A DNA stretch of 48,708 nucleotides from Acidimicrobiia bacterium (GTDB lineage Bacteria > Actinomycetota > Acidimicrobiia > IMCC26256 > JAMXLJ01). The DNA lies in the NCBI GenBank assembly GCA_035651955.1, contig DASRES010000023.1, forward strand, positions 1-48,708. The letters are read 5' to 3'. The first letter of the stretch is position 1, and each line of letters starts with the position of its first letter. Of this stretch, positions 24,158 to 32,378 are shown one piece after another. The position numbers and the translations under genes are program-made. The notes beneath the pieces are model-generated. The model was not told the origin of the DNA, did not search any database, and saw only the letters and a program-made list of their open reading frames with translations.

Positions 24158-24910
24158 CTAGCCGGCCATGATCCCGCCGTCGACCGAGACGATCGCCCCG
24201 ACCATGTACGACGCGTCGTCCGACGCGACGAACAGCACCGCGTTGGCGACGTCCTCGGGCTGGGCGTAGCCGAGCGGGCTCGAGATGTTCGCGAAGTCGT
24301 CCAGCTTGGCGCCCTCCGGGAACGTGAAGCCCTGGATCATCGGGGTGTCCATCCCGCCCGGTGCCACGGCGTTTACGCGCACACCGCTGCCCAGGTACTC
24401 GTACGCCAGCGCGCGCGTGAGGTTGACGACACCGCCCTTCGACGCGCAGTACGCGGCGGAGTACTTCTGACCCTTGAGCCCGCTGTTCGACGCGATGTTG
24501 ACGATCACACCGCCGCCGTCGAGCAGGTGCGGCAGCGCCGCGCGACACATGAGGAAGGTGCCGGTGAGGTTCACGGCGATGATCGCGCTCCAGTGGTCGA
24601 ACGTCTCCTCGTGCGAGTGCGCGAACCCACCGATGCCGGCCGCGTTCACGAGGATCTGCGGACGCCCGAGGTCCTCGCGGACACGGGCGACGGTCGCGAC
24701 CGTCTGCTCGGGATCGCGGACGTCCAGCGCGTAGGCGCGCGCCGAGCCGCCCTGCTCCCCCACGTCCGCGGCCGTCTTCTCGGCGTTCTCTGCTGCGAGG
24801 TCCACGACGGCGACGCGTGCGCCCTCGGCCGCGAGCATCCGCGCCGTGGCGCGCCCGAGGCCCGATCCCCCACCCGTCACGATCGCGACCCGGTCCGTGA
24901 AGCGCGCCAT
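24158..24910 (-). CDS. SDR family oxidoreductase
   Basis: A 250-aa classical SDR similar to 3-oxoacyl-ACP reductase-like dehydrogenases. TGGGSGLG is at residues 12-19, Asp37 in VVDL indicates NAD(H), NAAG is at 89-92, and the catalytic set is Ser141, Tyr154, Lys158. The tail GAIVSVDGGIMAG is typical. The ATG at 24910 is preceded by GGGAGAG at good spacing, so it is preferred to a GTG seven codons upstream. No clear TGACRSNNRYGTCA site is present upstream, only a half-match. Substrate unknown. Confidence 0.9.
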   Translation of the reverse strand: MARFTDRVAIVTGGGSGLGRATARMLAAEGARVAVVDLAAENAEKTAADVGEQGGSARAYALDVRDPEQTVATVARVREDLGRPQILVNAAGIGGFAHSHEETFDHWSAIIAVNLTGTFLMCRAALPHLLDGGGVIVNIASNSGLKGQKYSAAYCASKGGVVNLTRALAYEYLGSGVRVNAVAPGGMDTPMIQGFTFPEGAKLDDFANISSPLGYAQPEDVANAVLFVASDDASYMVGAIVSVDGGIMAG

Positions 24911-25080
24911 GACACTCTCCCTCGTCTGCACGGGATGCAGCGGCGGATCTTACGCTCCGTCAGATGGCGCCGACCCGCGCCGTTTCCCGGTGGACGGGGC
25001 CGGGTACCCGCGCGGGCGTGCGGACGAAGCCGGGCCGTGCGCGGACGCGCGGTCCGGCCCGGCCAGAGGGAGCCAAGGGC

Positions 25081-25482
25081 ATGACCCAGGACCGCGAGAA
25101 GAGTGGGCGGACGCTCGAGGAAGAGGGCGTCCCCGATCTCGAGGGCCCGCTCGTGGAGAAGGAGATCACCGGCGACCCGCAGGAGGGCGTCGCCCCACCG
25201 AACTACCGGCCCAAGGCGTCGACCGACTGGGGCACGACGGTCGACGAGCAACGCCGTCCCGAGCCGCTCGACGTCCGCATCGCGCGCGAGCAGCCCGAGG
25301 TGGGCGTGGGCGACGTGGCTCCGGATCCCGACGCGTGGGAGCGTCCTGTCCGTCTCACCGACGGGGCGGACGCGGACGTCGGCGTCCGTGACGACGAGTC
25401 GGAGATGCTCGGCACGGACGCGCCCGGCGAGCCCGACGACTACAGCGCCGAGGAGCTCGCGCTGCACGAGGAGCGTGACTGA
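25081..25482 (+). CDS. acidic hypothetical protein, DUF5709-like
   Basis: A 133-aa very acidic, probably disordered protein. Features are GVAPPNYRPKASTDWGTTVDEQ, then PEPLDVRIAREQPEVGVGD and a C-terminal DDYSAEELALHEE. This order, with a Pro-containing opening, a Leu-Asp-x-Arg segment and a closing AEExAxH stretch, resembles the actinobacterial DUF5709 proteins of unknown function. That assignment is by eye and uncertain. The ATG at 25081 follows GGGAGCCAAGGGC. It stands alone between convergent and divergent neighbours. Confidence 0.65.
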   Translation: MTQDREKSGRTLEEEGVPDLEGPLVEKEITGDPQEGVAPPNYRPKASTDWGTTVDEQRRPEPLDVRIAREQPEVGVGDVAPDPDAWERPVRLTDGADADVGVRDDESEMLGTDAPGEPDDYSAEELALHEERD

Positions 25483-25494
25483 CGCACGCGCGCG

Positions 25495-26727
25495 TCACGC
25501 GTTGCCGGCGACGATCTCCGCGAGGCTCAGGAAGAGCGCGTCCGCGATCGGCAGGTATTGCACCTGCTGGTTCTTGCCGGTACCGGTCACCTCGAACGGC
25601 TCACCGTCGAACATGACGACGATCGCGGTCCGCGTCGACGGGTTGTAGAAGAGGTCGGTCGTGAAGCCGTTGACGATCCCGTTGTGGCCGAAGTAGCCGT
25701 ACGCGCCCTCGAGCCCGAGGCCGTAACCCACCGCGACCGTGGGCGTCTTGCCGAACCCAGGGAGCGCCGGGAACTCGACGTCCGTCGCGAGGAGCTGCTC
25801 CCGCACCTTCTGCATCGACGGTGACAGCAGCTCGCCGGAGCCGAGCGCGTGTGCCCAGCGCGCCAGGTCCGGCAGCGTCGAGATCATCGCCCCGGCGCCG
25901 CCGAGCACGCTCGGGTTCACGGTGGTCGCGACCACCACGTGACCCGCGGGCAACGCGATCTGGTACGGCGTCGCGGCCGGCTGCGGCATCGACAGTGACG
26001 TCGTCGGGAAGGACGTGTGCGTGAGGTGGAGCGGGCGCAGGATGCGATCCTCGACGAGGTCCTCGAACGGGCGACCCGTCACCTCCTGCGCGATGAGCGC
26101 GAGCAACTGGTAGTTCGTGTCCGAGTAGCTCCACGTCCCCGGCGGCTGCGATCCGTCCGCGATCGCGAGGTCGACGATCTGCTGCGGCGTCCACGCGCGC
26201 GCCGGGTCCGCCGCCGAGAGCTTCGACAGCGTGGAGCCCGGCCCGCCCTCGTCGAAGATCCCGCTGTGCATGTCGAGCAGGTCGCGGATGGTGATCTGCT
26301 CCGCGTACGGCAGCCGCGGCTCCCATCGGTCGACGTCCTCGTCGAGGTGCAGCCGGTGCTCCTGGACGAGCTGGAGGATCACGGTCGCGGTGAACGTCTT
26401 CGTGACGCTGCCGATGCGGAAGTGCGTCGCCGGGTTGACGGGCTGCGGCGGCTGGATCGTCCGCAGCCCGGTCGTCGACGTGAAGGTTCCGACGCCCGGT
26501 TCGTCGACCGTCACCGCGATGCCGGGGATGTCGTAGCGGGAGTGCGCGAGCGCGACCGCGCCCGCGAGCTCGCTCGCCACCGCGGCCGGAAAGGCGCGAG
26601 CGCGACGGTGCTCGTGCTCAGGCGCCGCACGGCGCCCGCCGTCTGCCGCGCCCGCGGTCGCGGGAACCAGGACGAGCGACGCCGCGCACGCGAGCGTCAC
26701 GAGACCGACCGTCACCCGCCCGCGCAT
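25495..26727 (-). CDS. secreted serine hydrolase, beta-lactamase fold
   Basis: A 410-aa protein of the class C beta-lactamase/DD-peptidase superfamily (D-Ala-D-Ala carboxypeptidase or esterase-like). A Sec signal peptide covers residues 1 to about 27 (VTLACAASLVLVPATAGAA). The nucleophile Ser107 is in SVTK (107-110). The second motif reads Y201-S-D in place of YSN, and the third is GHNG in place of KTG, as in many EstB-like members. The ATG at 26727 follows GGGGAGGGGCG. It acts outside the cell, on peptidoglycan or an ester. It stands as a single gene. Confidence 0.9.
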   Translation of the reverse strand: MRGRVTVGLVTLACAASLVLVPATAGAADGGRRAAPEHEHRRARAFPAAVASELAGAVALAHSRYDIPGIAVTVDEPGVGTFTSTTGLRTIQPPQPVNPATHFRIGSVTKTFTATVILQLVQEHRLHLDEDVDRWEPRLPYAEQITIRDLLDMHSGIFDEGGPGSTLSKLSAADPARAWTPQQIVDLAIADGSQPPGTWSYSDTNYQLLALIAQEVTGRPFEDLVEDRILRPLHLTHTSFPTTSLSMPQPAATPYQIALPAGHVVVATTVNPSVLGGAGAMISTLPDLARWAHALGSGELLSPSMQKVREQLLATDVEFPALPGFGKTPTVAVGYGLGLEGAYGYFGHNGIVNGFTTDLFYNPSTRTAIVVMFDGEPFEVTGTGKNQQVQYLPIADALFLSLAEIVAGNA

Positions 26728-26819
26728 CCGCCCCTCCCCGAGTCCCCCGGAACGCCTCTGCGCCGGCACCGATCGTCACATCACCGCCGCGAGCCGCGCA
26801 AACACGCCACTCAGTCGGG

Positions 26820-27350
26820 TCAGTCGGGATCGTGCCCCGCGTCGACGTCGCGCACGTCGGAGAACGAGAGCTGTGCGACGTCGCGAGTGACGATCCCACC
26901 GGCCAGCGGGTCGAGCACGTGGCAGACGTGATCCCCCGTGTCGAGGCGCGCCGTGACCCGTCCCGCGAACCAGTCGCAACCGTCGAGGACCGGTACTCCG
27001 GCGGGACCCGGCTGCCACGAGCAACGGGCGAACTTGTCGACGTCGTCGCCGGTGCGCGCGCCGAACAGCTCGGCGAGCGGGTGGTCGCCCTGCCGGAGCG
27101 CGTGGACGGCGAGCACCGCGCTCGTCGTCGCGATGCGGTACGTGTGGTTCGCCTTCGAGATCCACACCGCGAACGCGAGCGGCTCGATGCTGCACTGCGA
27201 CGCGAACCCCACCAGGCAGCCGGACCGCTCGTTCGCGTTCGCAGCGGTGACGATCCACATCGGGTAGTCGATCGTCGCGGCGATGTGCTGCAGGGCGGCG
27301 ACGCCGCCGATGTCTGCGCCCGTCACGTCGCGCGCAGTGTAGGCCTGCAT
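26820..27350 (-). CDS. flavin-reductase-like FMN-binding protein
   Basis: A 176-aa protein with the split-barrel flavin reductase-like fold. The pattern PMWIVTAANANERSGCLVGFASQCSIEPLAFAVWISKANHTY matches the FMN-binding loop and strand order of that family. GDHVCHVLDPLAGG near the end is the usual His-containing strand. It may supply reduced flavin or act as an FMN-linked reductase. The ATG at 27350 is the first in frame; an internal GTG eight codons on is possible. It is divergent from glutamate dehydrogenase with a 47-bp gap. Confidence 0.8.
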   Translation of the reverse strand: MQAYTARDVTGADIGGVAALQHIAATIDYPMWIVTAANANERSGCLVGFASQCSIEPLAFAVWISKANHTYRIATTSAVLAVHALRQGDHPLAELFGARTGDDVDKFARCSWQPGPAGVPVLDGCDWFAGRVTARLDTGDHVCHVLDPLAGGIVTRDVAQLSFSDVRDVDAGHDPD

Positions 27351-27397
27351 GTCGGAGCCGCCGGGTACCCTCCCTGCGTCCGTCGGAGAGAGGTGCC

Positions 27398-28702
27398 GTG
27401 TCCGACCCCGCTCCCGCGTCGAAGCCCGCGGATCCCGCCGTCGTCGGTCTCGTCCCGCGACCGCCCGACCGCTGGACCGAGATCCTCGACTCGCTCGACG
27501 ACGCGGCGAACCTCGTGCACGTAGCCCCCGACGTCGTGAAGCGCCTGCGCGTCCCGCGGCGCGTGCTCGAAGTCGCGGTGCCGCTGCGGCGTGACGACGG
27601 CACGATCGATGTCTACACGGGCTGGCGCATCCATCACGACACGAGCCGCGGCCCGGGGAAGGGCGGGATCCGCTTTCACCCCGCGCTCGATCGGTGGGAG
27701 GTCGCCGCGCTCGCCGCCGCGATGACGTTCAAGACCGCGCTCGTCGACCTCCCGTTCGGTGGCGCGAAGGGCGGCGTCCGCTGCGACCCGACCACGCTCT
27801 CGCTCGGCGAGCTCGAGCGCCTCACCCGCCGGTACGCATGGGAGATCCTCCCGATGCTCGGGCCCGACAAGGACGTGCCCGCGCCCGACGTGAACACGGA
27901 CGGGCGCGTCATGGGCTGGCTCATGGACACGATCTCGCTCGCGCGCGGCGAGGTGTCGCCGAGCTCCGTGACCGGGAAGCCGACCGTGATCGGCGGGACC
28001 GACGAGCATGCGGGCTCGACGGCCAACGGCGTCGTGCACACGGTTCGGTCCGTGTTCGATGCGCTCCGCATGCCCGTCGCCGGGAGCCGCGCCGTGGTGC
28101 AGGGTTTCGGGAAGGTCGGCGCGCCGCTCGTCTTCCTGCTCCACTCGGCGGGCATGCGCGTCGTCGCCGTCAGCGACGTGCGGGGCGCGGTGCACAACCC
28201 CGGCGGGCTCGACGTCCCGAGCCTTTCGGAGCACGCGACGCGCGCGGGTTCGGTCGCCGGCTTCGCGGGTGGCGACGACCTCGATACGCTCGATCTGTTC
28301 GCGGTGCCGAGCGACGTCGCGATCCCAGCCGCGCTTGCGGGCACGATCGACGACACGGTCGCCGCGCGTGTCGCGGCGCGGGTCGTGGTCGAGGCGGCGA
28401 ACGGCCCGACGACCGCCGCCGGCGACCGCGTGCTGCGGGAGCGGGACGTCGTCGTCGTCCCCGACATCCTCGCCAACGCGGGCGGCGTCACCGACTCGTA
28501 CTTCGAGTGGGCACAGAACCGTCAGGGCGTCGCGTGGGAGGACGGCGTCGCCGCCGGGCTGCTGCAGCGGATGATGCGCGCGGCGTTCGTCGAGGTGTGG
28601 GAGCGCGCCGCGACGCTCGGGGTGACGTTGCGGCGCGCCGCCTACGCGGTTGCCGTCGAGCGCGTCGGCGCCGCGATCAACGCCCGCGGCCTGTTCCCGT
28701 AG
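27398..28702 (+). CDS. gdhA: Glu/Leu/Phe/Val dehydrogenase, probably glutamate dehydrogenase
   Basis: A 434-aa amino-acid dehydrogenase. GPGKGGIRFHP holds Lys88, MTFKTA holds Lys112, and PFGGAKGG holds the catalytic Lys124. The Rossmann motif is GFGKVG in the C-terminal domain, followed by ANGPTT and NAGGV. Length fits hexameric glutamate dehydrogenases (420-450) better than leucine dehydrogenases (about 360). It interconverts glutamate with 2-oxoglutarate and ammonia in the cytoplasm. GGAGAGAGG lies before the GTG start. A possible bidirectional terminator overlaps its 3' end. Confidence 0.92.
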   Translation: MSDPAPASKPADPAVVGLVPRPPDRWTEILDSLDDAANLVHVAPDVVKRLRVPRRVLEVAVPLRRDDGTIDVYTGWRIHHDTSRGPGKGGIRFHPALDRWEVAALAAAMTFKTALVDLPFGGAKGGVRCDPTTLSLGELERLTRRYAWEILPMLGPDKDVPAPDVNTDGRVMGWLMDTISLARGEVSPSSVTGKPTVIGGTDEHAGSTANGVVHTVRSVFDALRMPVAGSRAVVQGFGKVGAPLVFLLHSAGMRVVAVSDVRGAVHNPGGLDVPSLSEHATRAGSVAGFAGGDDLDTLDLFAVPSDVAIPAALAGTIDDTVAARVAARVVVEAANGPTTAAGDRVLRERDVVVVPDILANAGGVTDSYFEWAQNRQGVAWEDGVAAGLLQRMMRAAFVEVWERAATLGVTLRRAAYAVAVERVGAAINARGLFP

Positions 28703-28724
28703 ACGGCGCTCGCCGCTCGCCGTC
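28702..28724. terminator. possible bidirectional terminator hairpin
   Basis: GACGGCG (28702-28708) pairs with CGCCGTC (28718-28724) around nine bases. It spans the ends of the convergent glutamate dehydrogenase and HdeD-like genes. It has no clear T-tract, so termination is inferred from position. Confidence 0.45.
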
Positions 28725-29322
28725 AGGCGCGGGCCGCCCGTCTCAGGCGCATCGCGCCGCCGACGAGGATCACGCCGAGGTAGATCAGGAAGAACCCGAA
28801 CAGGAGTGCGAGCGCGAGGACCGTGACGTGCGGCCAGACGAGCGTCACGATGCCGATCAGCATCGCCACGACCCCCTGGCCGACATACCAGCCCCGCTGG
28901 CCCCGCGAGGCGCGCGCGTGGAACGCCGCGCCGATCTCGAACCCACCGACGAGGAGGAGCTCGATGCCGAAGATCAGCGCGAGCACCGTCACGGTGATGC
29001 CGGGCCAGACCAGCGTGATCACGCCGAGGACGAGATCCGCGACGCCCCGCAGGAGCAGGAGCCACCACTCGCGCGTGTGACCGCGCAGCGCGATCCCATG
29101 CGCGATCTGGGTCGGTCCCTCGATGACGAGGTAGACGCCGAGGATCACGGCGATCGCGAGGACGGTCCCGCCCGGCCACACGACGGTCAGGATCCCGGCG
29201 ATCACGGCCCACACGCCGGCGAGCAGCGGGAGCCACGCGAACCGTCGAAGCACGTGCGTGACGTCGGGTGGCGTGCCCGGGGCCGTCACCGGCGGCGGTT
29301 GCGCGTCCGTCATGGGGCTCAT
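28723..29322 (-). CDS. HdeD/DUF308 family membrane protein
   Basis: A 199-aa integral membrane protein. Six hydrophobic helices occur in three similar pairs. The repeated signature VWPG/VWPH (in ILTVVWPGGTV, ITLVWPGITV and VTLVWPHVTV) is the DUF308/HdeD repeat. HdeD in E. coli is linked to acid resistance, but the function here is unknown. The ATG at 29322 has AGGGG four bases upstream; a second ATG lies at 29313. The gene shares its end region with the convergent glutamate dehydrogenase gene. Confidence 0.85.
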   Translation of the reverse strand: MSPMTDAQPPPVTAPGTPPDVTHVLRRFAWLPLLAGVWAVIAGILTVVWPGGTVLAIAVILGVYLVIEGPTQIAHGIALRGHTREWWLLLLRGVADLVLGVITLVWPGITVTVLALIFGIELLLVGGFEIGAAFHARASRGQRGWYVGQGVVAMLIGIVTLVWPHVTVLALALLFGFFLIYLGVILVGGAMRLRRAARA

Positions 29323-29405
29323 GATCCCCTGGCGGGACGGCTCGCGCGCGCATGCCGGCGCGCGCGGCGTTCCGCCGGGCAGCACCCGGGGGAACATCTC
29401 TCGGC

Positions 29406-29771
29406 ATGAAGAGCCTGCGCCGCCTGTTCGGGTCGAGCGGCCCGGCCGTCGCGTGGTGGGCCTGGGAGCACCGGGACGAGGTGCTCGACTGGGCGGGGTT
29501 CGGCGTCCGATCGACCCGGAAGCTGCTGTCGGGCGAGGGCGGCGACGCCGCGACGGAGGCCCGCATCCGCGCCGCGTTGACCACCGATTCGCGGACGCGA
29601 CGCGCGCCCGGGCTCCACGTCGAGGTCCACGACGGCGTGGCCCGGTTGGACGGCGCCGTGGCCGAGGACGTGCGCGACGTCGCGTGCAACATCGCGGCGC
29701 GGACAGCCGGGGTGCGGCGGGTCGAGGACCGGCTCGAGGTCCTCGGACGCCGTCGTCGCCTCGCCTTCTGA
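29406..29771 (+). CDS. BON-domain protein
   Basis: A 121-aa protein with one BON domain in its C-terminal two thirds. ARIRAALTTD, PGLHVEVHDGVARLDGAV and AARTAGVRRVEDRLEV give the alpha-beta-beta pattern and the VxxGVRxVxxxL motif. BON domains often bind phospholipid or act in envelope stress. The N-terminal residues 1-45 have an aromatic AVAWWAWEHRDEVLDW segment that could be a membrane-proximal helix; no clear signal peptide is seen. The ATG at 29406 has weak Shine-Dalgarno support. Confidence 0.82.
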   Translation: MKSLRRLFGSSGPAVAWWAWEHRDEVLDWAGFGVRSTRKLLSGEGGDAATEARIRAALTTDSRTRRAPGLHVEVHDGVARLDGAVAEDVRDVACNIAARTAGVRRVEDRLEVLGRRRRLAF

Positions 29772-29823
29772 CGCAACCCCTGCCGCGCTTGAGCGCGAGC
29801 GGGTCGCGTGCCGATGAACGGAT

Positions 29824-30732
29824 GTGTCCCGACGTGTGTCGTCGCTGCTGCTGGCGGTCGGCCTCGCCGCTGCCGTCGTGGCCGCGGCCGCGTTCTCGAT
29901 CGAGAGCGTCGTCCTCGATCCCGGCCGCGTCCGTGCGGCCGGTCCCGCCGTGCTCGCGACCGCGCCCGTCCGCCGGGAGCTCGTCCCGCGCGTCGCGAGC
30001 GAGATCCGCGACCAGGCGCCGGGCGCGGGCGCGCTGACACCGGGCCAGCTCGACGACGTCGCGCGCGCGACGCTCGCCGAGCCCACGTTCATCCATGCGT
30101 TCTCCGGCGCACTGGTCGCGGTCCGGGGTCACGTGTTCGCGAGTGAGCAGCGCGCCGTCGTCCTCGATCCCGGCGACGTCGCCACCGCGATCACGCGTGC
30201 GTCCGACGGCATCCCCGCGCTCGCCGGGACCGGCACCGGGACGGCGCTCGCGCCGCACGTCACCATCGACGTCGGCTCGGCACCCGACCTGCACATCGTG
30301 TCGAGCGCGATCCGGACCTCGGGCCGCATCGCGCTCGTCGTGGCGGTGCTGGCGCTCGCGATCGCGGTACCGACGGCGGTGCGCCCCCGGCGGGCGCTCG
30401 CCCGGGTGGCGCGATGGGCGGTCGTGGTCGGCGTCGTGCAGATCGTCGTGCTGTGGCTGCTGCCGCGGTTCCTCCTCGCCGCGTTCGGCGCGTGGCCCGA
30501 CGTCGCGGCCGCGCTGATGCGCACCGCGGGCGCACCGGTCGTGCTGCTCGCCGGCGCGATCGTCGGCGTCGCGTGCGCCGTGCTCGCGGCGATCGGTCGC
30601 ATCGAAGCGGGCGCGCGACGTCGGGTCCGCGACGCGGAGCTGGATGACCTCCGCCGCCGGACGCAATGGTCACCGCCGCCGGCGGCTCCCGTGCCGCAGG
30701 CACCGAGACCCCGGCCGCGCTCCGGCGTCTGA
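29824..30732 (+). CDS. hypothetical four-helix membrane protein
   Basis: A 302-aa protein that I do not recognise. An N-terminal hydrophobic segment (about 7-25) is followed by a soluble region of about 140 residues with evenly spaced Asp/Arg. Three further hydrophobic segments lie at about 165-187, 195-220 and 235-258, then a basic and Pro-rich tail. The topology suggests a large extracytoplasmic loop. The GTG start at 29824 is the first in frame. It is the last rightward gene before the convergent histone-like gene. Confidence 0.7.
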   Translation: MSRRVSSLLLAVGLAAAVVAAAAFSIESVVLDPGRVRAAGPAVLATAPVRRELVPRVASEIRDQAPGAGALTPGQLDDVARATLAEPTFIHAFSGALVAVRGHVFASEQRAVVLDPGDVATAITRASDGIPALAGTGTGTALAPHVTIDVGSAPDLHIVSSAIRTSGRIALVVAVLALAIAVPTAVRPRRALARVARWAVVVGVVQIVVLWLLPRFLLAAFGAWPDVAAALMRTAGAPVVLLAGAIVGVACAVLAAIGRIEAGARRRVRDAELDDLRRRTQWSPPPAAPVPQAPRPRPRSGV

Positions 30733-30779
30733 CGACGCCGCCGCGGCGCGATCCCGTGCGGCTGGGCGAGCGCGGTGGA

Positions 30780-31427
30780 TCAGCGCGTCCGCTTGGTGGA
30801 GCGGCGTGTCGACTTGCGCGCCGTCGACTTGCGGGCCGCCGTGTTGCGGCCGCCCGTGGACTTGCGGCCCGACGCGCGGGTCGACTTCTTCGTGCCGGTC
30901 GTCTTCCGCCGGGTCGTCTTGCGGGCTGCGCTCTTGCGCCCCGTCGACTTCCGGGTCGACTTCTTCGTCGACGTGCGCGGACTCGTCCTCTTCGCGCCCG
31001 TCGACTTGCGGGTTGTCGCCTTCCGCCCCGTGGACTTCCGTCCGGTCGTCTTCCGGCCCGCGGTCTTCCGTGCCGTCGACTTGCGGGCGGTCGACTTGCG
31101 CGTTGTCGACTTGCGCGCGCCCGTCGACGTGCGGGTCGCCTTCTTGGCACCCGCCTTCTTCCCGGCGGCCTTGCGGGTTGTCGACTTCCGGCCCGTCGCC
31201 TTCTGGCCGCCCGACTTTCGTGCAGTCGACTTGCGGCCGGTCGCCTTGCGCGCACCGGTCCGCTTCGTCGTCCGGCGCGTGCCGGGCTCGGGTGCCGGAA
31301 CGGGTGGCGGCATCGGCATCGCGCTGGCGAAGTCGTCGACCGACGACCGAACCTCGGTGCCGGCGAGCGCGCCGAGCTCGTCGTCGATGCCTTGCAGGCG
31401 GTCGTGGGATGCACTGTCGGAATGCAT
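30780..31427 (-). CDS. histone H1-like Lys/Arg-rich repeat protein
   Basis: A 215-aa protein with two parts. Residues 1 to about 50 are ordinary and slightly acidic (DRLQGIDDELGALAGTEV), followed by a Pro-rich linker. The remainder is a tract of repeated 5-8-residue units such as RKSTA, RKTTG and KKSTR, almost wholly Lys, Arg, Ser, Thr, Gly, Ala. This composition is that of histone-H1-like tails on actinobacterial HU and other nucleoid proteins. It probably binds DNA non-specifically, with many Ser/Thr available for phosphorylation. The ATG at 31427 follows GGAGGGGGCG at ideal spacing. The DNA repeats the same 12-base pattern with drift. Confidence 0.8.
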   Translation of the reverse strand: MHSDSASHDRLQGIDDELGALAGTEVRSSVDDFASAMPMPPPVPAPEPGTRRTTKRTGARKATGRKSTARKSGGQKATGRKSTTRKAAGKKAGAKKATRTSTGARKSTTRKSTARKSTARKTAGRKTTGRKSTGRKATTRKSTGAKRTSPRTSTKKSTRKSTGRKSAARKTTRRKTTGTKKSTRASGRKSTGGRNTAARKSTARKSTRRSTKRTR

Positions 31428-31640
31428 CGCCCCCTCCTCGTCCACGTGGTTCGCGGTCCCGTGTTCGCGCCGTCATCGCGCCGTGGTCGCGGCCGGCGTC
31501 CGTGCACGTGGTGTGCCGACCGGATCCCGCAGTGCGTACCCCGTCACGATGCGCTCGAATCGCGCGACACGCAAGCGCGCGCGTGCGCACGCGATCGGGG
31601 TACACGTGTCGGCACGCGCACGCCGACGACGGGAGGTCCG
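31428..31640. other. 213-bp divergent intergenic region
   Basis: The gap between the histone-like and pirin genes shows no gene. It presumably holds both promoters. An 8-bp palindrome, ACACGTGT, is at 31602-31609, 32 bp before the pirin start, but it is too short to call an operator. Confidence 0.4.
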
Positions 31641-32360
31641 GTGAGCGACGCGAATGCCGTGACCGTCGACGTCCGCCGGGCGCCGCAGCGCTTCCACACG
31701 CGACTTCCGTGGCTCGACTCGTGGCACTCGTTCAGCTTCGGCGAGCACTACGACCCCGACAACACGCACCACGGGCTCCTGCTCGTGAACAACGACGACA
31801 CGGTCGAGCCGCGGTCGGGGTTCGGCACGCACTCGCACCGCGACATGGAGATCGTCACGTGGGTGCTCTCCGGCGAGCTCGAGCACCGCGACAGCGCCGG
31901 GCATCACGGCGTGATCCGCCCGGGCGTCGCGCAGCGCATGAGCGCGGGGCGCGGCGTCGCGCACTCCGAACAGAACCCGAGCCCGGACGAAGCCGTCCAC
32001 TTCGTCCAGATGTGGGTGCTTCCCGACACGCGCGGGCTCGACCCGTCCTACGAGCAACGCGACATCGGCCCGTCGATCGCACGCGGTGTGCTCACGCCGG
32101 TCGCGTCAGGCCGCGCACACGACGGCGCCGTCTCGATCCACCAGCGCGACGCGGTGCTCTGGTGCGCGCACCTGGAACCCGGCGACACGGTCCGACTCCC
32201 CGGAGCCCTTCACGTGCACGTCTTCGTCACACGCGGTGGCGCCGCGCTCGACGGAACGGAGCTCTCGGCCGGCGACGCCGTGCGCCTGACGCACGCGGGC
32301 GAGCAGTCGCTGTCCGGGACGCGCGACGGCACGGAGATCCTCGTCTGGGAGACGGCGTGA
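31641..32360 (+). CDS. pirin family protein
   Basis: A 239-aa bicupin of the pirin/quercetinase-like family. Metal ligands of the N-terminal cupin are visible: GFGTHSHRDMEIVTWVL gives two His, and GRGVAHSEQNPS gives His and Glu. The opening FHTRLPWLDSWHSFSFGEHYDP is the strong family signature. Bacterial pirins bind Fe or other metals and some degrade flavonols; the true role here is unknown. The GTG start has GGGAGGTCCG before it. It is convergent with the enoyl-CoA hydratase gene. Confidence 0.93.
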   Translation: MSDANAVTVDVRRAPQRFHTRLPWLDSWHSFSFGEHYDPDNTHHGLLLVNNDDTVEPRSGFGTHSHRDMEIVTWVLSGELEHRDSAGHHGVIRPGVAQRMSAGRGVAHSEQNPSPDEAVHFVQMWVLPDTRGLDPSYEQRDIGPSIARGVLTPVASGRAHDGAVSIHQRDAVLWCAHLEPGDTVRLPGALHVHVFVTRGGAALDGTELSAGDAVRLTHAGEQSLSGTRDGTEILVWETA

Positions 32361-32378
32361 GCGCGCCCGCCGCGTAGC

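Noticed and set aside
24950-24962. TTACGCTCCGTCA upstream of an SDR considered as a ninth operator
   Set aside because: One arm is altered and the spacer is three bases, so it does not fit TGACRSNNRYGTCA.
27323-30040. 905-codon open frame on the minus strand
   Set aside because: It runs across glutamate dehydrogenase, the HdeD-like gene and the BON gene, all with clear family motifs; composition is that of a shadow.
30783-31270. Regularly spaced repeats considered as a CRISPR array or satellite
   Set aside because: The repeats are short, drift, and keep one reading frame with a good start site; they encode the Lys/Arg-rich tail.
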